Positions 39,909 through 52,221 of a DNA stretch of 64,000 nt are shown in pieces (the stretch's first letter is position 1; each line of letters begins with the position of its first letter). Position numbers and translations under genes: made by a program. The notes beneath the pieces were generated by a model that saw nothing but the letters and a program-made list of their open reading frames with translations, searched no databases and had not been told where the DNA came from. Origin of the DNA: Romanomermis culicivorax. Taxonomy: Eukaryota > Nematoda > Enoplea > Mermithida > Mermithidae. The stretch covers positions 3,141,335 to 3,205,334 of the forward strand of contig CAWUHX010000003.1 of assembly GCA_963922205.1 (NCBI GenBank), in the 5' to 3' direction.

Positions 39909-41693
39909 TAGTACGGGACAAATTCGTTGCAGCACCAGTAATCTTTTGGTGAATGTCTTGGCGATATGCTGGGTCTTTACTGGTAGAAATTTAGAGATGA
40001 AATAGTGGATTACTGGTGCTTTACTAGTTGATAAGTTTGGCAGCCGTGATGCAGTGCTGGTGGATTACTGGTAACATACTTCAATAGAATGCACACATAC
40101 TATTTATATGCAAGTAATCAATAATATGTCCGTAGTTTTGGCCTTCAATCTGCTTTGCGTTTTTCTCCTTCACAAAAATACCGGCGTCCGCCATCCTGAT
40201 GAATATAAATGAAGCAAAAAGGAGAAATGGCGTTTTATTGTGGGCGTTCTGCCACTTAGCATTACAGCTACTGTACAATTTTAGTGAAATTAAACTGACA
40301 CTGCATGCATCAATGTAGTGTTTCCATCTATGTCTTGATTTATCTACCACTCATTTGTTTGTATCCGTTTTTATTTTGAAATGATAACTTTTCCAAAAGC
40401 AATTAAAATGTACATTTTTCTAATTCTGCTATTACCGTATTACTTGAACTGACTTGTTTACACTTTACATGAAAAATGATAACCAAAACAGTATTGGTGA
40501 CTGAAGTTACAGAAAACTTTCATAAACAAAGACTGTATCAGTCTCAGTTGCTGAAATGTGTATGTGGCCAAATTGAGACACAGATATTAAATACACGCTA
40601 CTGTTTATACACATGAACATGATAGAACATCAATGTTTAAGTATATTTATTCAGAAAATTCAGGTTGAAAACTATAAAGAATTATGATTTTTCTACATTT
40701 AAAATAGATCACATCTCAGTATCATACCTGTAAGACCTCCGACCAGTTGGGGGGGGGGGTAGGAAAAAGTCGAAATTTTTCCCAAAAAAGGCCAAAAAAC
40801 ATACACTTTTTGGCAAATTTTTTTAATTTTTTCCCAACTGGAGGGGGGGGTAAATGATTTTGGGTACTGGGTTGGCCAAGTTGGGGGGGGGGTCCCCCCC
40901 AACCTCCCCCAAGTACAGGTATGCTCAGTATGCTTCAAACTTTAATGGACACCTATAATCGTCTTTTTGATGAAAGCTAAAAATAACGTTCGCTATGGTT
41001 CTCAAAAGGAACCATTAGCATAAAGAACTATAAGATATTTTGTCAAAAAAACTCTTCCCTTGGACTGTCATTTGCCTGAACACAGCCTGCTCAATGTTCT
41101 CCTTTCCCAAGTAGGAAACCGAAAAGAGTTTAAAAAGAAAACAAAAGTCACATAAAAACTGCACAAGTTCCTTCTATCTGAAAATTGATGGTCATAATCT
41201 TTCCGATTTGATGGCATTATAGTATGCATCTTGAAACGCATCTAATCTAAAACCTAGAAAGCAAGTATCAGTTCATATTTAACTAGAAGTATTCAGTGGC
41301 TGAAACGGTCACAATAAAAACCCATTCCTCCTTTCTGGTCTTTTTTGGTTACACAACATTTAGGCGAGAAAACGAGAAAACTTTTCGATTCATTAATATT
41401 CATGAGGATGGCGGACACCGGTATTTTTGTTAAGGATTAAAACGCAAGGCAGACTGAAGGACAAAACTATGGACATTGTATTGATTACTTGCATATAAAT
41501 TGTATGCGTGTATTTTATTCGAGTATGTTACCAGTAATCCACCAGTAACACATCATGGCCGCCAAACTTATCAACTAGTAAAGCACCAGTAATCCACTAT
41601 TTCATCTCCAAATTTCTGCCAGTAAAGACCCAGTATATTGCCAAGACATTCACCAAAAGATTACTGGGGCTGCAACAAATTTGTCCCATACTG
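39909..41693. mobile_element. 1.8-kb element with ~300-bp inverted repeats and TA flanks
   Basis: The left end TAGTACGGGACAAATT and the inverse of the right end, CAGTATGGGACAAATT, both lie next to TA. The arms (39909-40225 and about 41390-41693) match along their length, including CCAGTAATCTTTTGGTGAA and GATGGCGGACNCCGGTATTT. TA flanks fit Tc1/mariner-type insertion, but no transposase is present. A poly-G MITE (40725-40923) is nested inside. ORFs in the arms are not conserved as protein. Confidence 0.75.
40725..40923. mobile_element. Poly-G/poly-C MITE with CATACCTGTA ends
   Basis: The ends CATACCTGTA and TACAGGTATG are inverted. Inside are CCGACCAGTTGGGGGGGGGG, three further runs of 7-9 G or C, and AAACATACACTTTTTGGC. 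Related copies are at 52222-52487, 60255-60462 with 61779-61805, and 61795-61976. Confidence 0.75.
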
Positions 41694-41759
41694 TATATTA
41701 TTACTACCCGGATCCGGAAAAAGCATTTTCAATTACCTGAATTCAGATCCAGAACCAGA

Positions 41760-41858
41760 TGGAGGCAAGTTGATTACCCCGATCCGGAACGCGATGGAGG
41801 CAAGTTGATTACCCGGATCCCGAACTGGATGGAGGCAAGTTGATTACCCGGATCCGAA
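41760..41858 (+). repeat. Three-copy tandem repeat (GGAGGCAAGTTGATTACCC)
   Basis: GATGGAGGCAAGTTGATTAC recurs three times at ~40-45 bp spacing, each followed by CCGGATCCGNAA-like sequence. A GGATCCGGAAAAAGCATTTT word just upstream recurs inverted near 43190-43240, hinting at the two ends of a decayed element. Confidence 0.7.
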
Positions 41859-43360
41859 AGATTGAAAATTTTGGATCTGTTTCATCTCTACCACATTTAA
41901 TCTTTAATCACACATTTCTTCAATTTCCTGATTATCGTACATCTTTTAAAATGCAGATGATTGTCAATTTAGAGAACAAACTATTTCCATGCGCAGAGTT
42001 CAGCAGTATTTGTTTCAATTTGTAGGTAACCACAAGCAGTAGTGATGTGTGACCACACCATAAATATATGAAAGCTTTCCCAAAGTCAGTATTGCAAAAA
42101 ATAATATTCTGGCTGTAATTGAGTATATTGCTCTACTATAGTCAATAATCATTGCTATGGTTATAATATATCAACGTTAACCAAATTCAAGAGCTCGTGT
42201 CACAAATGATTCAACTAAGTCCAGCAAAGCAAATGACAAATGATGTCATTGATTTATTTTAAACGGTTCATGCAAAAAAGTGATTAAATTGGTATGCACC
42301 TTTTTCTATTATCCCAATAATCTCGTTGTTTTTTTACATCTTAAAAGCACTTGATCAGCATAAATAAAGTTATAAAGGTATGATAATATCATTCTTTAAA
42401 TATCTACTCATTCTGTGAAAGATTTGTTGTATTTCAAAGCTTCAATGCTCTTTGATTTAAAGATATCTGCATCTAGATACAATAGAGAAATGTCGATTAA
42501 GTGATTTACCATCGCCTTATAATTTGTTTTAATGCCTGATATTTGTTTCAACTTTTATCATCACGTGTTCAAAAATTTGCATGTTGATCAAAATCACCCA
42601 CTTTAACGTGGTTGATGCACCGCTACACAATTACAGCAAAAATTATGTGTATCATATTATCCACCATTAAGACCCTTGCTACTATCTCAACTGATAAATT
42701 CAATTCAAAGAGTCTCAACAGGACAGGCACTTCAGGCCTGTCCAAGTGCTTTGCACCGTGTCCTTCGGGTGCAGCTGCTGCACCCAAAGCCTAAACCTAA
42801 GCAAAATTTTAAAGACAACATAAACATCTACTCACCAATCTCCTCCCAATTACAGGTATGAAGGGCTTGAAAAAAGCTGCAGTGCATTCCCAAGATACAA
42901 CAATCAGTAGAGCAGCCTTACAGTAAAGCTGCTGAATAATAATCCAACAGGCAAAATGTGCTGATTTTTTTTGTGATTTTAGGATGCCATTCAAGACAAC
43001 GTTTGTGTGATGGCTGAGTTCTAATGTTGCAAATTTCCTGATTTGATGCATTTTATTGAATAATGTGCAAGTATACATTGAAAGATACTTTAAATGCACA
43101 TGATCAATAATTACTGTATATTGGTGTGAATTTTATCAATTTCTGTGAATTTTTGGAATCTGGGTACTTGAAATGGGTTTTTTCTGGCTCCCGCTAATTG
43201 AAAATGCTTCCTCTGGATTCAGATCCTGGAAAGTTCTGAGTAATGCAGATCTTGATCTAGGTACCCATTTTATCTATAGGGCCTGAGCTATGTATAGATA
43301 ATAATGATTATTAAAGTTCAAACTGGTGCTAAGTGCTGGAAAATTTTGAGAATCACATCT
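41859..43360. other. Intergenic, with a GC hairpin cluster at 42719-42790
   Basis: No gene is supported. 42719-42741 forms GGACAGGC/GCCTGTCC and 42767-42785 forms GGGTGCA/TGCACCC, both much richer in GC than the surroundings, followed by AAGCCTAAACCTAAGC. The rest is AT-rich. Confidence 0.45.
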
Positions 43361-43636
43361 TGAATGAATGAAAGATTTTATTACCTGTCAAAGTGAACAC
43401 AAATTGTAATACAAAATATAATTAAATGAGAACGAGGAATTGAAAATGAATTTAGGTGAAAGATAAATTTTAAAAGTTTTGAATGACTAATTTAAAGACA
43501 AAAGACAGTGATATAAGAACAAGAGTATGTGCTACAGTAAACACTTTAGTGACAAGTAAAAGGAGTGCAGGTTACATTTTTATAACAGGGTAACATGCTC
43601 TCCCAAGATAAGCCGAGAAATCAATTTTGGCAATTT

Positions 43637-44990
43637 TCATTTTGAATATGTGTAAATTGGAAGAACTGAGAATTTCCTTTGGAAGTTGATTCCAGATATC
43701 AATATATCTATTGGAGAAATCATATAACCTATTATTTGTTTTTGCTTTACCAGTTTTGAGTTTGTGGTCATTTCTACGACAGGTAGACTGAAAATTGCTG
43801 CCAATAAAAAAGTCAGATTTTTGGAGACAGATTGTCCCTTAATAATTTGAAATATCATACATAATGCAATGCATACCCAATGTATTTCCATGCTATCCAA
43901 GCATAGCCTCGTCAAATGCTCTTCATATGAAAGGATGGACCCAAAACCACATATTCTTTTGGTAAACCTTCTCTGAACCCTGCCAATAAGATTTCTGTCC
44001 AAGGCATAGACAGTATTCCAAACAGAGGTGTGATGTTAACTGTAAAAACACGTACCAGGTTAGAAGTATCAGGGAATGTGAAAGCTTCAACTATCGAGGA
44101 ACTTAAGCTGTGAGCTTTCTTGGTAATTGAAATTAAGTGATCTTTAAAACTCAAGTTTATGGGATACAAGTACACCAAGCCTTTGACATACAGATTTTCC
44201 CCAGGAATGGCAAACAATCCTAAATTGTAGGGAAACTTTGGATTGGCGTGTCCCATATAAAAAAAGTGTTTTTCGGCAGAGATTCTGAGTTGCCATGTTT
44301 TAGACCAATTGAAAATTTGATCAAGATCAGTTGAAGAATTTTGGGCTGTGTGGAGGTGTTGAAAATTTTGATATCATTAGCAAAAAAGTAAATGTCAGAT
44401 TTTAGTGTATCTGGGCAGTCATTTATAAACAAAAAGAAAAGAGTTGGGCCTAAAACACTCCCCTGGGGGAAGCCACTGCTTACGTCTTATGCTAGGGAAA
44501 GTTTATTAATGCAAACCCTTTGAGTGTGATTTGAAAGAATGGAGATTATCCATTTTTCGAGAGAATCAGAGATGCCATAGTTTCTTAACTTTAGGACAAG
44601 CTTACTATGGGAGATGGAATCTAAAGCTTTTTTAAAATCAATGTAGTAGACCAAATCAATAGAAGAACCTGAATCAATAAGTTTGATCCATGTATTTTTG
44701 CATTTGAGCAACTGTCTTTCACAGGACTTTTTTGGCCAAAATCCAAACTGAGAGGGGGTTAATAAAGAGTTTCTTTTGAGGTATTCTATAATAGAAGAAT
44801 CAATGATGCTTTCCATGATTTTGCAAACTACACAGCAAGGGGAAATTGGTCGGTAGTGTGAAGTTGATGAGATGTCACCTTTTTTGTATACTGGGATTAC
44901 ATCAGCAGTTTTTTATAGGGTTCATACACAACCTGGAAAACACAGGAAATTTTTTTTCAGGTCTGGAAAACCTGGAAAACACAGGGAATT
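43637..44990 (-). pseudogene. LINE reverse transcriptase, C-terminal part
   Basis: Conserved RT blocks in order on the minus strand: IPVYKKGD and YRPIS (about 44910-44840), SQFGFWPKKSC, DFKKALDSISHSKLV (motif A), GFPQGSVLGP (motif B, about 44460), then FFANDIKIF (motif C, about 44365-44395). Motif C has FAND where active enzymes have (F/Y)ADD, a loss of one catalytic aspartate. A stop codon at about 44484 precedes motif B. The C-terminal block LIGRVQRRFTKRI and LTRLCLDSMEIH (43990-43860) is the CR1/Jockey-type end. The fragment starts at the insertion point at about 44916. Confidence 0.85.
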
Positions 44991-47086
44991 TTGTGGAAAA
45001 ACAAATATTTTGTGTTGAAAAGTAGAGGAAAATCGTCAAATTTTTTCGCCGCGCTGCGGCGAGTTTTCTTATTCAACTATGCACATTGAAAGTGAAATTC
45101 CTTAAAATCATCAAGTATTTGAGATCGTTTTTTTTAGTTTTTCAACTTCAACTTTTAATTTAGCCTTTGAATTATTATGTCAAAGCCAACGTTTCAATTG
45201 GATTGTAAGGGTAATATTCGAGAAAACATTCAAACTCATAATTTATGCCAGAAAATTGGAGACTAATCAACAAAATGTTTTCGGCTATATAGAGCATTCA
45301 TATTTGCTAGGGAAAAAATCGAGTCTGGTCAGGGTTTTTTAGGTCAATTAGGAGCCATGGCTTCTAAAAATTCTGATTGACTCCTAAGAATTTAGGGGCA
45401 CAAGCCAACATGCTTATAAAAATTAGAACCTAACGACCCTTTTGATTGGGTGAGTTTCCTGTCCAGAGATGCATTCTTATGCATTTTTAAGAAAACATAT
45501 CGAAAATTTTCTGGCGCTTCGCGCCGGATTTCAAATCACTCATGATTCTTGTTATTATTTCTGTTGTGTGTGCAGTTGGAAAATGTTGGCGTAGCTTACA
45601 CTGTCTTATAGCTTTTAAACATCAGCATGTTATGGATGAATGTTTGACCTTGTATTGTTTATTCACATATTTGACTGAAACCTAGATTTTCTAGATTATT
45701 TCCACAAAATCGTCTTGTGGTTCTTTAGAATTTTTGACTTTCGTGAAGATAACTTTTTGCATTTGGAAAATGATTAAGCCTGGGACAATAGCAGAGGTTC
45801 TTATGTCTGAAAAAGTCATTCAATTCATTGCTGCTTGCCTAATTTTTGAATTTTAGTTTGCCTGACTGAAAACATGTTGAATTCACTGAAAAATTAGACT
45901 TTTCAGGCAGGTAATAGATATTAAGAATATTCATTTTCCAACGATATAGAATATCAAACGTGATCGGACATTAGAGTGCGGGACATTAGAGTGCAGACAT
46001 TAGAGGGCAGGAACATTAGAGCACGCACATTAGAGCGCAGAGATATTAGAGTGCAGGGCAATAGGGCGCAGAACAATGGAGTGCAGGCACATTAGAGCGC
46101 AGGACAATAGAGCGCAGGACAATAGAGCGCAGGGACATTAGAGTGAAGGTTAATAAAGCGCAGGGACACTAGAGGGCGGGAACATTGGAGCGCAGGGACA
46201 CTAGAGGGCAGGAACATTGGAGCGCAGGACAATAGAGCACAGTGACATTAGAGCTCAGTACAATAGAGCGCGGACATTAGAGCATGGACAATAGAGTGCA
46301 GGAACATTAGAGCGCAAGGATAATTGAGTGCAAGGACAATAGAGCGCAGGACAATAGAGCGCGGATGTTAGAGTGAGTCCGCGCTCTATTGTCCTGCGCT
46401 CTATTATCCTGCGCTCTATTGTCCAGGCTCTAATGTCCGCGCTCTATTGTTCTGGGTCTAATGTCTCTGTGCTCTATTGTCCTGCACTTTAATGTCCCTG
46501 CGCTCTAATGTCCCTGCACTCTATTGTCCTGTGCTCTATTGTCCCTGCGCTCTATTGTCCTGCGCTCTGTTGTCCCGCGCTCTAAAAACCAATATCAAAT
46601 CCAAATTGTTTCCGATGCTCTGCACCGCATTAATTACCAATATCTGAGTCCGAAGTAAAATATCTAGCACACTTTTTTGTGGTTTATGTGTTGGTTTATA
46701 ATAATTATGATTGGTAAATTACTGGCTTTTGATATACGAAAACGTTAGAAGAATGTTTTAACGCTTCCACCAACCAAATGCTGAAAAGATCACGATTGTT
46801 CATCAGTAGCTGAATAAGAATGTGCTGAAAAGTTAATTTTCCGACGTTTTAGAGGCCTCGGAATCAAAATTTTTCGGCGTTAGGTTGCGCAATAATTTGA
46901 AATAAATTTTTTGATTTAGTACTCTATTTTTGATGATACTTTATCTCACACATGTTTCTATTATTCAGTATTTTTCTTCAGGATAGTATATTTCATCATT
47001 ATAAAAACCTGGAAAAATTTCATTTGTCAACCTGGAAAACCTGGAAAACAGAGGGAATTTTTTTTCTCCAACTTTGTATGAACCCT
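44917..47086. mobile_element. 2.2-kb TIR element inside the LINE, carrying an inverted minisatellite
   Basis: The left end AGGGTTCATACACAACC and the inverse of the right end, AGGGTTCATACAAAG, share 12 bp; GGAAAACCTGGAAAACA motifs lie beside both. The LINE RT continues on either side. Flanks are TTTTTTAT and GTATATAT; a TA duplication is possible but not clear. The interior holds a GCGCTGCGGCG-type hairpin, CTGGCGCTTCGCGCCGG (45510) and the array at 45963-46586. No transposase. Confidence 0.75.
45963..46586. repeat. Minisatellite array that flips orientation at its centre
   Basis: From 45963 to 46365 the units read ACATTAGAGCGCAGG; from 46378 to 46586 they read as the reverse complement (CCTGCGCTCTATTGT). 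The switch point is a perfect stem: ACAATAGAGCGCGGA at 46351-46365 and TCCGCGCTCTATTGT at 46378-46392 with a 12-nt loop. Same unit as at 2280-2403 and 4675-4770. Confidence 0.9.
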
Positions 47087-47440
47087 GTATATATAGATGG
47101 TAATGCTCCAGTTCTGAAAAAAACCTCGAGAATATGAGAAAGTAGGTCAGCCTAACAGTTGAATAGTTTTTTAAAGAAATAGGCACATACACTTGTCAGG
47201 ACCCAAGGCGAGAAAAGGATTCAGTTTACAGAGAGCAGTATGAAAGAGCTCAACAGAGAGTGATACACTGGAGATTTCAGACATACTTCTGTTGGGGAAA
47301 TGTGGCATGAAACCATCATCATTGGTGAATACTGATGTGAAATAATAATTGAATAGTTCTGCCTTTTGATCATCAGAAATTATTGTGTTGCCTATGCGAA
47401 TAGGGGGAATAGTTCTAATTGATTTGATTTTGGAATTCAC
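47087..47440 (-). pseudogene. LINE linker and start of RT
   Basis: Minus strand from 47440: IGNTIISDDQKAELFNYYF, SVFT, then LNPFLALGPD. This is the CR1-type region in which a new element strand asks for a DKAxxFNxYFxSVF block and a GPDGI block before RT. It continues to 47087 (STVRLTYFLIFSRFFSEL), where the inserted element begins. Frames change within it. Confidence 0.7.
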
Positions 47441-47751
47441 AAGGTTATAAAAGCTTCTGGGATCTGATTTGTCAATAAGTTTCTTTTCAATTTCAATTCT
47501 ATGTGATTTGATCTGATTTTTTAGAAATTTGCGATGACTGTTGAAAGGAAACTTATCAAGGACTGATTTGGCCTTGCTGTAGTTTCGCCAAAGTTTTTAT
47601 TTTTTGGCCAACAACTTCTGGAGGTATTCAAGATATTTTTTGCCTTTTTTGAGTTAGATGTGGGTACGTGTTGTGCAATAATGGGCTCCGAAATCTCAAC
47701 AAAGCTACAATACAAATCATCTGCATTTCTACATGTAGAAAAGACGTCAGG

Positions 47752-48496
47752 CTAAGAGATCTGGAATAATAGCGCAGAGATAGTGTCGTAGTTTGCCTTG
47801 GGAAAGTTCAAGGGGAGGGATTTTGCAATAGAGGGTGTTATATTGAAAATTATTTTGAACTTTACATTCGAGTGGTCACTGGTAGAAAAAGTTGGGGCAA
47901 CATGGATGTCAAAGACAGATCTATCACCAAAAATTACATCAAGGATATTGCTATTATGGGTGGCTTGCAAAACCAACTGTTGTATGGAGACTCGTACAAG
48001 AAAGACACTCAAATAAAGTGGGTGGCTTCATTGGGATGGGTAGAATTGACCCAGTTTACCTTGGACAAGTTGAAATCCCCAGTGATGAGGATAGGATAAT
48101 TAACATTTGATGACCATTCTAGAAAAGAACAGAGCTTTTCACAGTAGTGTAAGTTAAATTCAGGTGGTCTGTAAACAAGAAAAAGACGATAGAGAAGACC
48201 AGAGAAGAGGAGGTCAAGGGTTAGTGTTTCTGGATTATCAAAGGATGATGGAACTTTGGAGAGGATTGCAGGGATAGATTTTTTGACAAAAATAGCAACC
48301 CCTCGGCCCCTTTTGTTGAATCTATCCTTTCTGAAGACATTGTAGAATCTTGAATTGCAGGCAATCCCATCAGAAATACATCATGCAACCATGTTTCAGT
48401 ACAAAATATAAGGTCATATTGATGCGTTTCAAGAATCATATTGAGTTCTTCCAATGTAGACACTAAATTTCTAGCATTAAATAAAATACATTGCAA
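47752..48496 (-). pseudogene. LINE apurinic-type endonuclease
   Basis: Two frames together give the EEP fold pattern: FNARNLVSTLEELNMIL and DLIFCTETWL (48490-48370), then NILDVIFGD and FSTSDHSNVKF (47955-47860), which contains the S-D-H active-site signature. The block between is frameshifted. In CR1-type LINEs this domain nicks target DNA. Confidence 0.8.
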
Positions 48497-48624
48497 AAAG
48501 CTACTATCAAGGGGGTGTTTTACCTAAAATAAGTTAGACCTGCTATTATGTGACCCTAATTTACTTATACAATTACGAGGAAAATCAATATATAAACCAG
48601 TTTAGCCGGATTGTTCACCCGCAT

Positions 48625-49430
48625 TCAACTGGGCAACTGATTCTCGTTGATGCTGATGCTGTAAAAAAGATAGGGCAGGATGGGAATGCAAAAAATATAA
48701 CGTTTTAGAGCCGGATCATTACGCACTTGAGGTTTAACAACTTTATTTATTAATTTTATTAAAGAACGTTGTGATTTTGAAGATGAACAGCAAAGTTTTA
48801 AAAAAACGGGGGCAGTTTGGAATTGTTGGTTCATCTCGAAAAATTTTGAATATATCGTCTGCCGTAATTGCAGTATCGTTTTCAGTCCATTCAGGTCCAA
48901 AATCGGTTATAATTTGATGAACACTTTCGAGGTCATCTTGATTATCCTCGGCTAGACCAAATAGCAGGGCATTTGATTTTTTCGATCCACGTTTTATTGC
49001 ATCACAGACTAACATTTCTATGTTTAAATCATTGAGGTTTTGAGTGATTGAAGGACGATGTGTATGATTTGTGTCAATTTTTGATTCAATAATTGAAATG
49101 CATGATTTTAAATCGGAAATTCTAAAAGTTGGGGCACACTTTCGACAAATAAATGGAAAAACGGAGCCATAATTTTCTTTTGATTCAGTGTTGAAAAAAG
49201 AAATAAGTGTTTTGGAATTCAGAATTGGCCCATGATCCACGCATATTGCATTGTAACACATTTGTATCATCCTCAGTATCTAATTGCTCGCAAATTAAGC
49301 AAGGGAAATCATTGGATGTGTTATTAATTGTGCTAGATAGTGACGGATTTATATTGCTAATTTGTTTGGGTTTGACAGCTGGAATTTGAGCTCTTGAATT
49401 TCGTTTGGAGCAATTTGATGATTGACACAT
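48625..49430 (-). pseudogene. LINE ORF1 remnant with PHD-like zinc motif
   Basis: The first frame (49430-49185) has CLICEQL followed by a VLQC with a SWANSE stretch, a PHD-finger-like spacing. A second frame (49270-48743) continues with CRKC and a long helical region (LKSCISIIESKI) and then KSNALLFGLAED. PHD-like fingers occur in ORF1 of several CR1-group LINEs. Overlapping frames indicate an indel. Confidence 0.6.
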
Positions 49431-49647
49431 TTGAGCAATAAATCGGAAACTGGAATTGATAAAGTTGAATTGTGATAAAATGGTATAAAGATTTGTCTCT
49501 CTTCGTAAAGCGCGGTACCTTAATATTTCAGGGTGAATGCACCAGAATGCATCTTTTCTGTATATGATCCCCGAAATTTTTCCCCTTTCCCGATTTTCCC
49601 CCCAAAAAGCACGATTTGGGGAAAAACAGTGCTTCTGCAGTCTGTAA

Positions 49648-50966
49648 AAGGGTTGGCTTTGGTTTTTTGGTTTTAAAAGAAACCAAAAAATCGAAAAATC
49701 TTTGATTTATTTGTTTTTTTTTCAAAATTACTCAAAAACTGTTTATCACATTATTCTATCATCTAGACACGTATTAGTGTCTATCTAAGTCACCAAAATA
49801 ATTAATTTAGTTGAATCGACTTCATTACAATGTAGAAAAAAATCGTATTTTTATGATACCTTTTGCACACAAAAGATGTACATAATAAATAAGTCGATAT
49901 TCCATCATGCAAGCACATATTTGGTACACATGAGTAGAATTAGCTATAATTTCCTTCAAAAAAGTAGATGCTAAATCTTTTTTGTAGTGTGTCCCGACCA
50001 TACACAATCACATCCAAATCATCATCGAAATTTTATAAAATATGATTGAGTTTAATATTCTGAATTCATTGCTACAGTTAGATTTTTAATTTTCTTAGCT
50101 CGAAATTTTGAAATATAACCGGACAACAAGAAAGTTTTATACAAATCAGTCCAGCTTAATTGAACCTCAATAGGTTCAATATGTTCAATAATTGCATACT
50201 GTAGGTTGACACAGAGAAGAGCTTTTGAGTGGCTCGTTTTCATGTGAATTGACTTCTCTACAAAGTAGAAACAAATCGTGCGCAAAATATATATAAATCA
50301 ATCGATAGTTTATGTATCCATCATGCAAGCGAGATTAGTAATATAAATGAGCCGACATTGCTGTAGTTATCTCACAGACAGATTTGAAAAACAAAAATTT
50401 GCACACATCTCAGATGCTTATGCGTGATTTTAAACCGCAGTTTGTATGCAATCTTACTAATTCAAAACCCCGCTTATCAAAAACTATATACTTAAAAGTT
50501 GTCTGTCATTTCAGTTTTTTGTGCATTTATATAGGTATAAGATGCGTTGATACAATTTTGTGATTGATTGCTTATGAGACTTATTGTATATTTCCCTTAA
50601 CTTGTCATTTTTCTTCTTTTTCCTTGCATTTCCTCTTTACATATCGCGTGCTCTCTTTTTACTTCTCTTATTGCCTTCACTCATCGTCCCTTGCTTATGT
50701 GCCCACTATTATTGTACTTCTACATCTTATTTTAGGGATTTCTTATAGCATAAATTGACGACACTTAAGTTTAATACTTCTAGTTGTCATTTTTAAACTC
50801 CTTAACTAGTCTAAGATGATAGAGGGCGCTTCCAGCAGGTTTTTACATGGTTATTTTGATGTACCAAGCATTCTAAAGAATTAAACCAAAAAAACACTGA
50901 AAAAGCATAGAAATATCCAAAAACCGTTGAGTCGAAATTTCGAAAGTTTGATTTTTATCAACCCTA
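49648..50966 (+). mobile_element. Non-autonomous hAT-like element, AGGGTTGGC family, complete copy
   Basis: The left end AAGGGTTGGCTTTGG and the inverse of the right end, AGGGTTGATAAAAATC, are related. The flanks GTCTGTAA (49640-49647) and GTCGGTAA (50967-50974) match at 7 of 8 bases, giving an 8-bp duplication as in hAT elements. Length 1.32 kb, as for the copy at 60463-61778. No transposase. Confidence 0.75.
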
Positions 50967-51469
50967 GTCGGTAATTCATCAAAAATTAAGAAGAAACGAA
51001 GATTTTTGACTTTTGGAGTAAGATTATAAGAATATTTTCAAACTAATAGTAACAAAAAGTTAAAAAAACCAAAGCAAAGAAAACCTATAAATTGTATTCA
51101 AATTCGACTGCTGACATTATCTCTGCTTAGCAGAAATGAAGAATCATAGATTGCATTCGAATTTTGAATCATTGTTCCTTCCAGCGCGAAGCGCCAAAAA
51201 AATTTTAGACTCTTGACACTCCAGAACGTTGGAAGATGAATCTTTTCAACACTTATTTCATGATTTAAAATTTGATTTAGCTAAATTATTGTTTCGTCAC
51301 GAAGTACAGAAATAATAGTTAAGCCTTTCATTCTGATCCGAAAATAGTACTGATCATTTTTTATTTACATTGTTCGAATTAATGGAAAAGATTTCTGAAG
51401 ATGCTGCTGCAGATTGACCGATTTAAATACAAGAAGTATGCGTCACATAAATGAAGAACGACATTTATC

Positions 51470-51650
51470 TTATAGGTTGGCTTAGCCTATGCTCACGCTC
51501 AGACTTAGGGTTAGGCTTGAGGTTAAGCTCAGTCTTGAGTTTAGGCTCATACTTAGGCCTAGACTTGGGCTTAGGTCTAGACTCAGGCTTGGGCTTAAGG
51601 TTAGGTTTGGCTTAGGCTCGGACGTAGGCTCAGGCTAAGACTATTTTATA
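51470..51650 (+). repeat. Degenerate TTAGGCT-type minisatellite
   Basis: About fifteen loosely spaced copies of TTAGGCTCAG/CTTAGGNTTAG in one orientation. See 34300 and 36475. Confidence 0.7.
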
Positions 51651-52221
51651 ATTTTTAGAGTAGAAGCAGATCATTTTGGTAAAAAATTTTGGAAAAAATT
51701 TGGGCACTTATGCAATTTAGCGACCCCTGAATTTTTTCCGTTTTTTAAAGTGTCACATGGGTATAGCCAACGTAGGTGGTATGTACAACGTGCCATACCT
51801 GTAAGCATACATGCACAGCGTAGAAATTCTGCTGGGGGTCAGCCGGGACGGGGGGTGGAATACAAATTTTTTTTTCGTGACTGATAATGAAAAAAAGGTC
51901 TTAGAAAGGTCTTCTAACGTCCAAACAGCATATTTTCACAACTATATTAGTCAGATATGAGAAATAATTTGCTTAGACAGCACTTTTTGAAGTTTTAATG
52001 TTACTCCTTTGGAATCAAGTATGCTTTGTTTAGAAAAATTGTTAAACTACAGCATCATTTCCATTTTTATGACGACTTTCTCTTCTCTCTTGCTCATTTT
52101 CCTTCGTCAACTTCTCAATCATAGATAGTTGAATCAAATCTGCTGGGGGTCAGCAAGAATCTGCTGGGGGTCAATAAAAATCTGCTGGGAGTCAAAACTC
52201 CCCCCAAACCCCCCACGTTCA

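Larger units (their letters stand above)
43361..49460 (-). mobile_element. CR1-like non-LTR retrotransposon (LINE), decayed
   Basis: Read on the minus strand: ORF1 remnants (49430-48625), endonuclease (48496-47752), linker (47440-47171) and RT (47170-43637, split by an insertion). The 3' end is AATAAAATC followed by TCATTCATTCA, the short-repeat tail typical of CR1-group LINEs. Frameshifts, an internal stop and a changed RT catalytic motif show it is dead. The 5' limit is approximate. Confidence 0.85.

Noticed and set aside
40081..40350. 89-aa minus-strand ORF in the left arm of the 1.8-kb TIR element
   Set aside because: The matching right arm (41390-41530) has frameshifts at the same place, so the peptide is not maintained.
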